DNA of 12,603 bases from Pseudomonadota bacterium (GCA_021827445.1 JAKAVW010000051.1:1-12603), one strand, 5' to 3'. Shown: positions 1-8,259, counted from the first letter of the stretch. The notes: generated by a model not told the origin, from the letters alone. Program-made: numbers and translations.

Positions 1-3000
1 CCCTTGGCCGTGGGGCGGATGCCACCAGTGCTGGACATCCCCCTGATGGAATTGGCGCTCTGCACAACGAATTAGTTGCTCCCGGGCCAGCCAGGGTGTG
101 GTGTGGATCAGCGCCATGCTGTCTTGCAGTTGATCACGGAAACCGTAGGCCCCGCCCGACTGGTAGTAGCCGCTGCGGCCCCAGAGTCTGCTGGAGATGG
201 TCTGGTAGACCAGCCAGCCGTTCGCTAATACGTTCAGTGCAGGATCCGGAGTTTCCACATATATCGTACCTAAGGTCCGGTTCCAGTATTCCCGTACCCC
301 TGCCAAAGCTTGCCGCGCACCCTCTCTACCGGCGAAACGGTCTGTATATCGCTGCGCTTCGTCGGTGCTGGCTGCGGTACCAAAAACAAACACGACCTCG
401 CGCTCCGTGCCTTCGGCCAGATGAATCGGCGTTTGTATGGCGGCACAGGGATCAAGGCCCGCCCCTGTTTTACCCGATAAACGGTTGCGGTACAGTGCCG
501 CAGGCTTGGCAAACGTACCATTACGACCGATAAACTCGCTGCGGTTGCCGGTGATCGTACGCTCCCGTTCACTGGTCTGTACGAACACGACCCGATGCCC
601 GCACTCGCGGCCATAGTCATTGTGGGCATACAGCGCACCGTTGTGCAGATCGGTTTCGGTGACGATATGCATCATATTGGCATGGCGCCACTCGCCGAGC
701 ACCAGTTCCCAGTATCCCGTCAGCGAAAGCCGTCGCGAGCGCTTGGAATGATTGCGCAGCTTGACCACCACGAATTTCACCGGCGCGTCCATCGCGACGT
801 AGGTGGTCATTTCTGAAGATATCCCCGACTCATAATGTTCAAAAACGGTGTATCCAAATCCGTGGCGGCACACATATCCGGACTGACCGCGGGCGGGCAG
901 TGGAGAGGGTGACCAAAATGCTCCTGTGTCTTCGTCGCGGATATACAGGGCTTCGCCGCTACTGTCACTCAGCGGATCGTTGTGCCATGTGGTCAGACGG
1001 AATTCATGGGCGTTTTCGACCCAGGTATAGGTGCCGCCGCTTTCGCTGATGACGGTGCCGATGTGCGGACTGGCAATCACATTGGCCCAAGGGGCGGGCG
1101 TACTTTGGCCCGGCTCCAGACCGATGACGTATTCACGTCCATCGGCCGTGAATCCACCTAATCCGTTGAAAAAAATACGTTCACGTGGAAGCAGCGGTTG
1201 TATGATTTCGGTGGCGGGGGGTGACCGCGGATTCAGCGGAGCAGGAAAGCGATCCCCGGATACCCGCCGTTCCACCTGCTCCAGCAGGGAGTCGGCGCTG
1301 TCGGTGAGGATAATGCGCGCGACGGTCTGGAACAGCACGCGATCCTCTTCGGAAAGTTCTTCGGCGCGGCGTAAAAAGACGCCACCGGGTTTGTCGATGA
1401 CTTGTGCTTCCGGACCTGTGTGAATCAAGCCCATAATCTGATCTTGTAGCGTGGCCCGGTAGCTGGTGAAATCTTCGTTGACGATCACCAGATCGGCCGC
1501 CAGTCCTTGCAGTCGCCAATAGGCATGGGCCTGCAGCATTTGTTTTACCAGATTGATGCGGTTTAATTGACTGACGCGCAGCAGCACAATCGGTAAATCG
1601 CCCGATATCCCGAAGCGCCACAGGCCGGATTGCCCTAACTGATTACGGGCAATCACACTGGGTGCGGCCCGGCGCAGGGCGCTGGCGTAGACCACGGAAT
1701 TGGCGAGGCGGCCATACACTTGGGCATCGGCTTCACTGGCGCTCAGATGACGGAGCACTTCCTGGCTCTGGAACCAGGCCATTTCAAAAGCCCGTTCCAC
1801 CAGGTGACGATCACCATACTTCTCCAGCAGGGCGATGGCTGCCTCACGGGTGTCGGCAATTCCGGAAATGATCTGCACCGTCGCGGACTCGTCTACGCCA
1901 AGCGTCAGCGTACGACGGATGGCCACAATGGGGTCTAATACGGGACCCTCGCTATTTGATAATGTAGCCTGTTGTAGACTATCGAGGACGCGCGGGTGTT
2001 CGACGGTACGACCACGGCCGATAAACTGTGCGCGATCGGTTTCGTAAGATGCTGCGCTGGCGGTAACTCCGGGAGCCGCAAACAGATGAAACATCCAAGG
2101 CACTTGCTCGTCCGGTGAGCGGCGCCGTCGAGTACAGAGAATCGCATTGTGCCCTGCCAGAATTTCGGTCTGAACGAACAAGTTGCTGAATGCGCGGTGA
2201 GCAAGGTCGGCATTCAGCGGCGCGAGGACAAGCTCGGTATAACTCGTTAACTCTATCTGGCGAATGCGCGAGGAGACATTGGTGAGCGTCACGCGGCGGA
2301 TCTCCACATCGTCTTCCGGCGCAACGCCGACCTCCATATAGCTCTCTATCATTTGATCGCGGCGACGGTATTCCGCCCGTGCCTGGACGAAAATCGCCTC
2401 ATAGTGATCGGCTTTGCTTCGGGTGGGTTGATGGGTCGTCGACCAAAAGTGTCCGGAATGACGGTCACGCAGGTAGATGAAGGTCCCCCAGGTGTCTGTG
2501 GCGGTATCTTCGCGCCAGCGGTTCACGGCGAGACCGCCACGCTGGCTGTAGCCGCTGCCGGCGTGGTTGATCATGACGTGGTAGTGGCCATTAGACAGGA
2601 GGTGGACTTCTGGCATGGACGTATCCGGATTGGTGTATACGCGCATAATCGCGGCGGTCTCGGCGCTGGACACGTTTGCGGCGGCGCTGACTTCAGCCGC
2701 ATGGGGATGCAAGGTAGCCTCTTGTCTGGGCAGACGTTCCTGCAATAATAACTGGGTGGCCTGAATGCCGGGATCAGATAAAAACCGGCGCTGCATCGGT
2801 TGGTTAAGAAGGACGTGGGCAAAAGCCAGGAGGCTCATGCCCTGATGATGCGCCATAAAGGTGCGGACAATGGCATGACTCTCGCCCGGTGGCACCCGTG
2901 ATGGTGTGTAATCGATGGCTTCGTAAAATCCATAGGTGCCGAGAAACCCCTGCGCCGCAAGGGCCTGCAAGTTGTGGCAGGCCTCCCACGGCATCACGGT

Positions 3001-6000
3001 CAGTGCCAGCGCGCTGGCATAGGGTGCAATCACCAAATCATCGCCGAGCCCGCGTTTGAAACCAAGACCGGGAACCCCAAATGCCCGGTATTGATAGACT
3101 TGATGCATGTCCACGGCGTTGAAGCAGGATTCCGATATTCCCCAGGGTACGGTGCGTTGGCGCCCATATTCTATTTGACGGGAGACGGCCGCTTTGCAGG
3201 TCTGGTGGAGCAGCGTGTTGGGGAAATCCGGCATGATCAATTGCGGCATGAGATACTCAAACATCGAGCCGCTCCACGAAATCAAGCACAGTTCGCCACC
3301 GTAGCTCGTCAACAGGCGACCCAGCGAAAACCAATGTTTCTGTGGTACTTGTCCTTGTGCAATAAGCAGAAAACTGGCCAGGCGTGCTTCTGATGCCAGC
3401 AGGTCGTAGCAGGAGGGATCACGGCGCCGTTCCCCGACATCATAGCCAATGGCCAGCAGGTCGCGCGCAGGGTCGTAAAGAAATTCAAAATCCATCACCG
3501 CCAACGCGCGGCAGCGATCCACCAATCGATTGATCACCCGCAACCGTTCCGCGGCAGCCGCCCGGGTGTTTGCCGTCCCCGTGGCAATGTCATGGGCCAA
3601 TTCGGCCAGTGTCAGGGCATCGTTCAAATGCCGCGCTTCAGGGGCGAGGTCTTCCAGATCCGCCGCCAAAGCGCGGCATTGTTGATAAAACGCCCGCGCC
3701 CAGTAAGCACATTCGCTATCCGCCGGAGCATCGGCGGGGAGCCCGTTCACGAGATCGCCGCTGATCCGTTGAATATCGGCAAGCCGGTGATGGGCGTCCA
3801 CCAGGGATGAGGGACGCCCGTTGAGCGCCGTGGCAGACAGCACCTCTTGCAATGCATGGACTTTCTCGGCCAGATCCGACGTGGGGATGTCGTGGATGCA
3901 TGCTGCCAACAGGTGCAGCGTATCCTGCAGGCCCGCAAAGGCGTTGTCCGGCAACACCGGATGACCTTTGAGCGCGTTCAACCCCGCCTGGAGGGTGAGC
4001 AGGCAGCCGCCGAGATTACCGCTGTCCACCGCTGAGATGTATTGCGGACTCAGTATTTGCAGGGTGCGCGTGTCATACCAGTTATAGAAGTGGCCGTGAT
4101 AGCGTTCCAGTTGCTCCATGGTTGCCACGGTGTTTTCGGTCAATTGGAGGAGCTCGCCGGCAGCAATATAACCAAAATCATAGGCAGCCAGATTGGCCAG
4201 CAGCGACATGCCCATGTTGGTCGGTGAGGTCCGCGAGGCAATGACCGTCGTTGGATACTCCTGAAAATTATCGGGGGGTAACCAGTGCTCCGCAGGGCCG
4301 ACAAAGTCATCAAAAAAACGCCAGGTACGTCGTGCCGATAGCCGCAGAAAGCGTCGCTGTGTATCATTCAGACCCGTGACACCGGTCCGCAACGGCTGGC
4401 TGATCCACCATGCGATAACCGGTGAAAACAGCCATAACCCTAAAATGGGCATGCTGAACAGTAACACCGAGGGCGAACTGGTCCCCAGGCTGGCGGCAGT
4501 CACCAAAGCTATTCCGAGGAGGATGGCGAGCAGTGGTGCACTCCAGATCTCCCTGAAAAAATCGCCGGGGGTCTGACAGGCGTTACGGCGGAGGTAGGAA
4601 GGCAGTTGCCAAAGCAACAATCCCCGACGGGTGAAGAGCCTTCGCATGCCCGAGCGCAGAATGGCATCCAGACTCATCACGGCGTCATAGGGCAGCAGTG
4701 CGACAGTCAGCAGTGCGGAGAACAGCGGGCGACTTGCCGAAGCCTTGGTCAAGGAGAGATGTGCTGCCCAGTCGAGGTCTTGAGGCTTGCGGAAGAGGTC
4801 GATGAGCGGCGAAAGCAGGACTGGCACGAGGATGATCCCGGTTACCAATGTCGTCCATAACCAGGAGAAGGCCGGACCCAGGAGCCAGCCTCCTGCCAGC
4901 AGCAACAACAGTGCGGATGACACCAGGCTGCGGCGGAGATTGTCAAAAATTTTCCACATCGACAAGCCGGATAGCGGATTGGCCGGACGCGGCGCCCGCA
5001 TACCGTTGGCGGTTGGGGCACCGGGCACCGACGGCAACAGCCAGCCGGCAATCTGCCAGTCACCCCGAATCCAGCGGTGTCGACGGGAGGCTTCTGCGGT
5101 GTAACTGCCAGGCAATTCTTCGATCAGGACGACGTTGGTCGCCAGTGCCGCACGGGCATACCCGCCTTCCAGTAAATCATGACTGAGGATGAGGTTTTCT
5201 GGAAAACGGCCATCAACCGCCTGGCGGAAGGCATCCACATCGTAGATGCCCTTGCCGATGAAGGAGCCTTCGCTGAAAATATCCTGATAGACATCGGACA
5301 CCTCGCGCGTATAGGGGTCGATACCGGAATCCCCGGCCATGAGTTTGGTAAATAGCGATTGACCGGCACTGGTCAGGTCGATCGCCACGCGGGGCTGAAT
5401 GATCGCGTAGCCATCGACGATACGGCCCTTGTCGGCGTCATATACGGCCTGGTTAAGTGGATGCGCCATATCACCGATCAGTGCCCGCGCCGTGTCACGG
5501 GGCAATTGGGTGTCGGTATCGAGGGTGATGACATAACGGATGCTGCCGAGGATGGACAGGTCGCCGACCTGCTCTGAGAATGTCGCCGTCTCCGCCGCCC
5601 CTCTCAGCAGCGCATTAAATTGTTCCAGTTTGCCGCGTTTGCGTTCGTAGCCCATCCACACCTGTTCAAATGGGTTCCAGACTCTGGGCCGGTGAAACCA
5701 ATAAAACAGGCCGGGTCGATCATCGGCATAGCGGGCGTTGAGGGTCTGAATAGCGACACGTGCATAGTCGATTAATAAAGCATCTTCCGGACTGGTCTGC
5801 TCTGCCGCATCCCGAAAATCCGTCAGTAACGCGAAGTAAATATTGGGATCGCGGTTTCCGAGGTAGCGGATTTCCTGGGCCTCCAGCAACGCGTCAATTT
5901 CCTGTGGCGAACTCAGCAGCGTCGGGATAACGACCATGCAGCGGTGCGCATCAGGAACACCCTGCGAAAAATCCATCTGCGGCAAGGCGCCGGGCGCCAT

Positions 6001-7449
6001 AAAAAGAGTAATCAGGCGATTTACCAGAGAAACCGCCAAAGCCGAAATGCTCACAACCCCGACAATGCCTAGCCACCAGAAACGCCAGTCGGTGGGGCTG
6101 AGGCCCTCAAGAGGGAAGCGCAAAATTAAACTGATCAGCACCGTCAACAGGAGTATGGCGCCGATATACAAGGAAAGGCGGAGATGATCGCCCATTTGTC
6201 TGGCCGCTGACCGCCATTCAAAGTGACAGCCCATCGCCCGATCAAGTCGCTGCCGACCCCGATCCAGCAGGTAATAGCCGACATGCGCGGATCGATCTTC
6301 ACTGCCCGTTTGCTGCGCTGCCGCCTGGGCAAGTGCAATCGCCTCCTCCGCCACGGCCAGCTCATCACGCCTGCTGCTGCGCGCAATATCTTCAATAGCG
6401 TGGCGATAACGATCGCGTGTTGCGAAATCTTGTCCGGCGTATATTCCCATAGGGTCCTGGCGCAGGCTTTGTTCGACAACACTGTACGCTTCGACATGAT
6501 CCCGCCAGTCCATAGCCGCGAGGAAACGCAGGCTTCCAATACTGTTTGCCATGGATATCTGGTTGGCAGCGGACCTTCTGGCGGACACTTCGGACAACTG
6601 GGTCGCGGTTATGCCCTGTTCGAGCAATTTATGTTCGACCCAGGTTTGCACGAACGCCATAGCGGGACCGTAGGCTTGCAATCTGGCGTAAAACTCCTCC
6701 ACAAACGGTGCCGTCAAGGGCATATCCGCATGCGCAAATTCAGCAAGTAGCTGGATCAGCAGTTTCGGCTTTTTTTCTGCGGCGGCGAGCATGCGATCCG
6801 CCCAGCTCATGGCGGCGTTGCGTTCCTCCCGCCGACAAGCAACGTGCAGACCAGCGCGACGCAGGTTTTCCAGCAACGCCAATTGCAGCATGATGGGGAA
6901 GGCCCATAATTCGCCTAGTGTTAATGCCGTAACGGTCTGGTAGGCCTGAATATAGGCGCTGACGTTATCACCGTCGACGCGGGCATCCTGATGCGCAATC
7001 AATTCAGAGGCGAGGTCGTAGATACGGGGGAATCCCGCCAAGCTGCCGGATTGCAGGCGTGGCAGTTGCTTGCCATAGCCGGCAGGCAAATGTCTTCGTG
7101 CCAGAATGATTTGCTGCTCGATGAGGTAGAAATTATCGAGAAGCCAGATCTCGCCAGACAGTGTCCGCTGCTCAGCCTGCGCGGTTCCTGCGGTGACCAC
7201 GTCATAGGCCGCACGCAAAACATCGGCGTTGTCGGCCAGGCGTGGTAGCAGGCGATCTGGCCCGGGGTATGGATCGATAGCATGCTGACCAGCCAACATT
7301 ACCGCATGTTGTTTCAGTTGTTCAACGCTGAACAACTCCGAGCGTAACAAGTCCGTATCCGATGCGTTGTTCAGGGCGTTTTTTACGCAGGATGAGAACT
7401 CTAATTTTTTTGTAGCTATGACGCTCTCCTCGGAATAACCTGGCGACAC
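1..7449 (-). CDS. ndvB: Cyclic beta-1,2-glucan synthase (NdvB/ChvB/Cgs family), 3' end cut by window
   Basis: An inner-membrane enzyme that builds cyclic beta-1,2-glucans from UDP-glucose and delivers them to the periplasm. The frame is open for 2,483 codons with no stop. Counting from the GTG at 7449, residues 100-113 (EIWLLDNFYLIEQQ) match the conserved N-terminal region. Membrane segments lie near 425-443 and 457-480. The GT84 core runs about 500-830 with MVVIPTLL (505-512), the DTD metal/nucleotide motif (644-646), SHDLLEG (756-762) and an RxxRW motif (789-793). More membrane segments follow near 844-862, 866-884, 970-988 and 996-1017. The glycoamylase-like domain has SWSGSMFEYLMP (1391-1402) and MAHHQGMS (1532-1539). 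GH94-type beta-sandwich regions begin near 1600 and 2085. The alpha-barrel starts with FRDQLQD (2437-2443) and the window ends at QHWWHPP. Family members are about 2,800 residues, so roughly 350 are missing, including the expected phosphorylase catalytic acid. From family knowledge, the GH94 part trims chains by phosphorolysis and the N-terminal region is involved in cyclisation. The start is uncertain (7449 GTG or 7419 ATA). No internal frameshift was seen. Confidence 0.93.
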   Translation of the reverse strand, partial: MSPGYSEESVIATKKLEFSSCVKNALNNASDTDLLRSELFSVEQLKQHAVMLAGQHAIDPYPGPDRLLPRLADNADVLRAAYDVVTAGTAQAEQRTLSGEIWLLDNFYLIEQQIILARRHLPAGYGKQLPRLQSGSLAGFPRIYDLASELIAHQDARVDGDNVSAYIQAYQTVTALTLGELWAFPIMLQLALLENLRRAGLHVACRREERNAAMSWADRMLAAAEKKPKLLIQLLAEFAHADMPLTAPFVEEFYARLQAYGPAMAFVQTWVEHKLLEQGITATQLSEVSARRSAANQISMANSIGSLRFLAAMDWRDHVEAYSVVEQSLRQDPMGIYAGQDFATRDRYRHAIEDIARSSRRDELAVAEEAIALAQAAAQQTGSEDRSAHVGYYLLDRGRQRLDRAMGCHFEWRSAARQMGDHLRLSLYIGAILLLTVLISLILRFPLEGLSPTDWRFWWLGIVGVVSISALAVSLVNRLITLFMAPGALPQMDFSQGVPDAHRCMVVIPTLLSSPQEIDALLEAQEIRYLGNRDPNIYFALLTDFRDAAEQTSPEDALLIDYARVAIQTLNARYADDRPGLFYWFHRPRVWNPFEQVWMGYERKRGKLEQFNALLRGAAETATFSEQVGDLSILGSIRYVITLDTDTQLPRDTARALIGDMAHPLNQAVYDADKGRIVDGYAIIQPRVAIDLTSAGQSLFTKLMAGDSGIDPYTREVSDVYQDIFSEGSFIGKGIYDVDAFRQAVDGRFPENLILSHDLLEGGYARAALATNVVLIEELPGSYTAEASRRHRWIRGDWQIAGWLLPSVPGAPTANGMRAPRPANPLSGLSMWKIFDNLRRSLVSSALLLLLAGGWLLGPAFSWLWTTLVTGIILVPVLLSPLIDLFRKPQDLDWAAHLSLTKASASRPLFSALLTVALLPYDAVMSLDAILRSGMRRLFTRRGLLLWQLPSYLRRNACQTPGDFFREIWSAPLLAILLGIALVTAASLGTSSPSVLLFSMPILGLWLFSPVIAWWISQPLRTGVTGLNDTQRRFLRLSARRTWRFFDDFVGPAEHWLPPDNFQEYPTTVIASRTSPTNMGMSLLANLAAYDFGYIAAGELLQLTENTVATMEQLERYHGHFYNWYDTRTLQILSPQYISAVDSGNLGGCLLTLQAGLNALKGHPVLPDNAFAGLQDTLHLLAACIHDIPTSDLAEKVHALQEVLSATALNGRPSSLVDAHHRLADIQRISGDLVNGLPADAPADSECAYWARAFYQQCRALAADLEDLAPEARHLNDALTLAELAHDIATGTANTRAAAAERLRVINRLVDRCRALAVMDFEFLYDPARDLLAIGYDVGERRRDPSCYDLLASEARLASFLLIAQGQVPQKHWFSLGRLLTSYGGELCLISWSGSMFEYLMPQLIMPDFPNTLLHQTCKAAVSRQIEYGRQRTVPWGISESCFNAVDMHQVYQYRAFGVPGLGFKRGLGDDLVIAPYASALALTVMPWEACHNLQALAAQGFLGTYGFYEAIDYTPSRVPPGESHAIVRTFMAHHQGMSLLAFAHVLLNQPMQRRFLSDPGIQATQLLLQERLPRQEATLHPHAAEVSAAANVSSAETAAIMRVYTNPDTSMPEVHLLSNGHYHVMINHAGSGYSQRGGLAVNRWREDTATDTWGTFIYLRDRHSGHFWSTTHQPTRSKADHYEAIFVQARAEYRRRDQMIESYMEVGVAPEDDVEIRRVTLTNVSSRIRQIELTSYTELVLAPLNADLAHRAFSNLFVQTEILAGHNAILCTRRRRSPDEQVPWMFHLFAAPGVTASAASYETDRAQFIGRGRTVEHPRVLDSLQQATLSNSEGPVLDPIVAIRRTLTLGVDESATVQIISGIADTREAAIALLEKYGDRHLVERAFEMAWFQSQEVLRHLSASEADAQVYGRLANSVVYASALRRAAPSVIARNQLGQSGLWRFGISGDLPIVLLRVSQLNRINLVKQMLQAHAYWRLQGLAADLVIVNEDFTSYRATLQDQIMGLIHTGPEAQVIDKPGGVFLRRAEELSEEDRVLFQTVARIILTDSADSLLEQVERRVSGDRFPAPLNPRSPPATEIIQPLLPRERIFFNGLGGFTADGREYVIGLEPGQSTPAPWANVIASPHIGTVISESGGTYTWVENAHEFRLTTWHNDPLSDSSGEALYIRDEDTGAFWSPSPLPARGQSGYVCRHGFGYTVFEHYESGISSEMTTYVAMDAPVKFVVVKLRNHSKRSRRLSLTGYWELVLGEWRHANMMHIVTETDLHNGALYAHNDYGRECGHRVVFVQTSERERTITGNRSEFIGRNGTFAKPAALYRNRLSGKTGAGLDPCAAIQTPIHLAEGTEREVVFVFGTAASTDEAQRYTDRFAGREGARQALAGVREYWNRTLGTIYVETPDPALNVLANGWLVYQTISSRLWGRSGYYQSGGAYGFRDQLQDSMALIHTTPWLAREQLIRCAERQFHQGDVQHWWHPPHGQG
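7417..7431 (-). promoter_or_regulatory. Strong ribosome binding site in front of an ATA codon in the ndvB frame
   Basis: On the minus strand GAGGAG (7431-7426) is followed after six bases by ATA (7419-7417), in frame with ndvB, then codons for A-T-K-K-L-E-F. The spacing is ideal for a start codon, but the codon is ATA, not ATG, GTG or TTG. Either AUA is used as a rare start, an ancestral ATG has mutated, the base is a sequencing error, or the GAGGAG is chance coding sequence (it would encode Glu-Glu if GTG 7449 is used). Confidence 0.4.
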
Positions 7450-7450
7450 A

Positions 7451-7495
7451 TTAAAGCATCACGTATTCCCCCTCCACTTCTGTGTACTGCAACAT
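7451..7495 (-). other. Possible 14-codon leader ORF ending one base before the ndvB GTG
   Basis: ATG at 7495 opens a 14-residue frame (MLQYTEVEGEYVML) ending in TAA at 7453-7451. One base separates it from the in-frame ndvB GTG at 7449. A purine-rich GGAGGGGG (7475-7468) lies inside it, eight bases before an internal in-frame ATG (7459) that would give a two-codon ORF with the same stop. The geometry would suit termination-reinitiation coupling. The frame also extends upstream to a GTG at 7519 without a clear ribosome site. No known peptide is recognised; the ORF may be chance. Confidence 0.2.
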
Positions 7496-7536
7496 GTTCT
7501 TGTTACGGGACTCCTCCACACTTTTTTGGCCGGGCG

Positions 7537-7552
7537 CCGCTGATTTCAGCGG
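7537..7552. repeat. Perfect hairpin overlapping the stop codon of the 42-residue gene
   Basis: CCGCTGA (7537-7543) and TCAGCGG (7546-7552) are exact inverted copies separated by two bases; a realistic fold is a 6-bp GC-rich stem with a 4-base loop. On the minus strand it includes the TGA stop of the lysine-rich gene and is followed by GC-rich sequence and an A-run, not a T-run, so it is not a standard intrinsic terminator. It could stabilise or process the mRNA between the small gene and ndvB, or attenuate transcription. Confidence 0.4.
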
Positions 7553-7674
7553 GGAACGATGGTGACACCCATATCGCTGGAATGCTTCTTGGCCTGTTTG
7601 GCCTGTTTTTTCTCTTTGGGCGTCATCGCCGGCTGCTTCTTGGTTTCTTTATTGCTCTGCTGTGTTTTGCTCAT
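7546..7674 (-). CDS. Small lysine-rich conserved-type protein, 42 aa
   Basis: ATG at 7674 has a good ribosome site: AGAGGAA (7687-7681) six bases before it. The product is a 42-residue, strongly basic protein with ten lysines. The core SNKETKKQP (7-15) and TPKEKKQAKQAKK (18-30) are followed by a short hydrophobic end (MGVTIVPR). There is no signal peptide or membrane segment, so it should be cytoplasmic; the basic, Gln/Lys-rich helix could bind nucleic acid, but that is inference. From memory, similar short SNKE-KK-P-EKK proteins occur as uncharacterised small proteins in other proteobacteria; I cannot name a function. It lies 65 bp after the secreted-protein gene and about 96 bp before ndvB on the same strand, and may be co-transcribed with them. 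Its reverse strand gives a hydrophobic shadow frame that is not a gene. Confidence 0.78.
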   Translation of the reverse strand: MSKTQQSNKETKKQPAMTPKEKKQAKQAKKHSSDMGVTIVPR

Positions 7675-7703
7675 GATGGTTTCCTCTGTGCAGGTGCTTG
7701 GAA

Positions 7704-7733
7704 TATATAGTCAATCTGGAGTGATTTTGTCAC
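7704..7733 (-). promoter_or_regulatory. Weak promoter candidate for the 42-residue gene
   Basis: On the minus strand GTGACA (7733-7728) is followed after 18 bases by TATATA (7709-7704), resembling sigma-70 -35 and -10 boxes; the start of transcription would be about 20-25 bases before the coding start. It lies in the 65-bp gap after the secreted-protein gene. It would allow separate transcription of the small gene and ndvB. AT-rich chance matches are possible. Confidence 0.3.
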
Positions 7734-7739
7734 CGGGCT

Positions 7740-8069
7740 TTAATGCGTCTTGCTCTGGTATCCTTTACCATTGGTCATAGCATCATGCAGCTCTGACCTG
7801 AGCCCTGCAATATCGGCCGTCCTGGATCTCAGTTGTTGCTCTGCGCGAATGACGCCTGCCCGGTCATGGTGGGTCTTCAGCGTGACAATCCTTTCTTCCA
7901 ACCGGTGCTGCGCGATCTCTTCATGGTTGAGGTGCTCGCGCATCTGAGCGATGGTCCTGTTATGCGTGAGCGGATAAGGGGCCGATGCCCTGTCCGTATT
8001 TGCCTGGGCTCCGGCAGCGACGCTGCCGATGAGCAGTATACCGGTCATGGTTGCCATCCAGCGGTTCAT
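7740..8069 (-). CDS. Small secreted (periplasmic) helical protein of unknown function, 109 aa
   Basis: The start at 8069 (MNRWMATMTG...) is chosen because AGGAG lies seven bases before it and because it gives a clean signal peptide. A longer frame from 8105 would place extra residues ahead of the signal. Residues 1-23 form a Sec signal: a short basic start, the hydrophobic stretch MTGILLIGSVAAG and a probable AQA|N cleavage site. The mature part, about 86 residues, is charged and predicted helical: TIAQMREHLNHEEIAQHRLEE and RAEQQLRSRTADIAGLRSEL have spacing suited to a coiled coil. There are no cysteines, so no lipoprotein anchor or disulfides. It is expected to be soluble in the periplasm. 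It is first in the minus-strand cluster leading to the glucan synthase. No family was recognised; a role with periplasmic glucan or envelope stress is only suggested by position. Confidence 0.8.
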   Translation of the reverse strand: MNRWMATMTGILLIGSVAAGAQANTDRASAPYPLTHNRTIAQMREHLNHEEIAQHRLEERIVTLKTHHDRAGVIRAEQQLRSRTADIAGLRSELHDAMTNGKGYQSKTH

Positions 8070-8076
8070 GATCATG

Positions 8077-8081
8077 CTCCT
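8077..8081 (-). promoter_or_regulatory. Ribosome binding site that fixes the start of the secreted protein
   Basis: AGGAG on the minus strand (8081-8077), seven bases before the ATG at 8069. An ATG at 8075 in the same frame is only one base from the AGGAG and is too close; the one at 8105 has no comparable site. Confidence 0.65.
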
Positions 8082-8121
8082 GTGTAGCGATGTGCGACAG
8101 CCCACCCACCAAGTATCGCCC

Positions 8122-8127
8122 AGTATA
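8122..8127 (-). promoter_or_regulatory. Candidate -10 element for the minus-strand cluster
   Basis: TATACT on the minus strand (8127-8122), about 53 bases before the secreted-protein start. A second similar GATACT follows ten bases downstream. No good -35 box is visible at 16-18 bp, so this may need an activator or be chance. Confidence 0.3.
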
Positions 8128-8161
8128 ACCCATTCCTGGTCGCGGCGTGCGGTAACATATT

Positions 8162-8178
8162 CGCCAATTCCATTGGCG
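8162..8178. repeat. Perfect inverted repeat in the divergent intergenic region
   Basis: CGCCAAT (8162-8168), a TCC spacer, then ATTGGCG (8172-8178). It is a 7-bp perfect dyad with a 3-base spacer, near the middle of the 228-bp region between the divergent genes. No T-run follows on either strand, so it is not a standard terminator. A dyad of this size placed between two outward promoters looks like a regulator binding site; the protein is unknown. The rest of 8070-8297 shows only the promoter-like elements listed here. Confidence 0.45.
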
Positions 8179-8259
8179 CGATTAATGTCTAACCGGTAAT
8201 CAGGGTCACCAACGTCGAATTTGCTGTTATTCAGAAGGCTGATGACGGCGACTCCGATC

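Noticed and set aside
6223..6750. 175-codon plus-strand frame within ndvB
   Set aside because: Antisense to conserved N-terminal ndvB sequence and without recognisable features.
7524..7552. Intrinsic terminator after the 42-residue gene
   Set aside because: The hairpin is followed on the minus strand by a run of A, not T; in the other direction there is no T-run after the stem.
7559..7780. 73-codon hydrophobic frame on the plus strand
   Set aside because: It is the complement of the lysine-rich gene (Lys codons read as Phe/Leu on the other strand) and the start of the next gene; the minus-strand genes have the ribosome sites and signal peptide.
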